Source: Syntrophomonas sp. (GTDB lineage Bacteria > Bacillota > Syntrophomonadia > Syntrophomonadales > Syntrophomonadaceae). Taken from it: a stretch of 14,817 bases of DNA. A program made the position numbers and the translations under genes. The notes beneath the pieces are model-generated. The model saw only the letters and a list, made by a program, of their open reading frames with translations. It was not told where the DNA came from and did no database searches. The DNA lies in the NCBI GenBank assembly GCA_003444615.1, contig DLUN01000078.1, positions 1,351 to 16,167 on the forward strand, read 5' to 3'. Below are positions 14,478 to 14,817 of the stretch, piece after piece; the stretch's first letter is position 1; every line of letters begins with the position of its first letter.

Positions 14478-14817
14478 ATGAAGGTACTGGTAGTGAATGC
14501 AGGGAGTTCTTCCATTAAGTATCAAGTGTTTGATATGACTGATGAGTCTGTTCTGGCTAAAGGCTTAGTTGATCGGGTGGGCATTCCGGGAACAACTCTT
14601 GAACATAAACCCGCTGGAAAAGATGAAGTAGTCATTAAGAGGGATTTGCCGGACCACACTGAAGGAATGAAACTAGTTCTGGATGTTCTGGTTAACCCTG
14701 AATACGGTTGTATCAAGAGCATGGATGAGATCGGCGCAGTAGGCCATCGAGTTGTTCATGGCGGTGAAGATTTTTCCGCATCAGTAGTCATTGATGACAA
14801 TGTAAAAATACACATCT
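14478..14817 (+). CDS. ackA: Acetate kinase, N-terminal part (3' end outside window)
   Basis: Transfers phosphate between acetyl-phosphate and ADP, giving acetate and ATP. The frame from ATG 14478 stays open to the window edge, so 113 of about 400 residues are visible. VLVVNAGSSSIKYQVF at the N-terminus is the first phosphate-binding motif of the acetate kinase family, and AVGHRVVHGGEDF holds the conserved Arg and His of the active site. The ribosome site is GAGGAGGT, 6-7 nt before the ATG. It directly follows pta in the same direction. Confidence 0.95.
   Translation, partial: MKVLVVNAGSSSIKYQVFDMTDESVLAKGLVDRVGIPGTTLEHKPAGKDEVVIKRDLPDHTEGMKLVLDVLVNPEYGCIKSMDEIGAVGHRVVHGGEDFSASVVIDDNVKIHI

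Noticed and set aside
1..14817. CRISPR arrays, insertion sequences, tRNA or rRNA genes, prophage or defence genes
   Set aside because: No direct-repeat arrays, transposase motifs, cloverleaf or rRNA-like sequences were noticed. Gene content is core chromosomal and base composition looks even by eye.

Overview
The window is a compact, about 15-kb stretch of ordinary bacterial chromosome. Strong AGGAGG-type ribosome binding sites, frequent TTG/GTG starts, Bacillus-like gene order (rpmB / asp23-like / fakA / recG and ylbH / ylbJ / ylbK / ylbM) and several dedicated spore genes point to an endospore-forming Firmicute. The acetate genes and a CoA-transferase-like fusion would suit an anaerobic Clostridia member, perhaps near Syntrophomonadaceae. 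That placement is an inference from gene content and was not tested by any search.

Left part (1-4935): the 3' two thirds of hslO (Hsp33) converges on rpmB (L28), and the two share one terminator hairpin. Divergent from rpmB runs an operon with an Asp23/Gls24-family protein (yloU type), fakA (fatty-acid kinase ATP-binding subunit) and, behind a short terminator hairpin, recG.

Middle part (4936-8978): a monocistronic gene encodes a CoA-transferase-like domain fused to a C-terminal GNAT acetyltransferase. It ends in a strong terminator. Then comes a spore block: a 41-aa SASP-like microprotein, an alpha/beta-type small acid-soluble spore protein and, convergent to them, gpr, the protease that degrades such proteins at germination. 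gpr has a near-ideal sigma-G promoter. Between gpr and rsmD, on the minus strand, lies what reads as a complete small RNA gene of about 95 nt: a sigma-F-like promoter, a 5' hairpin, a C-rich unpaired stretch with two anti-Shine-Dalgarno-like motifs, and a 12-bp terminator with a U-tract. Its position beside rsmD (ylbH) recalls the forespore RNA CsfG of endospore formers. This is the most interesting object in the window.

Right part (8979-14817): rsmD overlaps a coiled-coil protein gene that sits where coaD is usually found. ylbJ/spoVV (spore dipicolinate transport) is on the minus strand, a patatin-like ylbK on the plus strand, and tmcAL (tRNA-Met ac4C34 acetate ligase) on the minus strand, with overlapping convergent 3' ends. 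Divergent from tmcAL is pta-ackA (acetyl-CoA to acetate with ATP synthesis); ackA is cut by the window edge. Themes are core translation and DNA repair functions, spore formation and germination, and acetyl-CoA/acetate metabolism. No mobile element, CRISPR array, tRNA or rRNA was seen.
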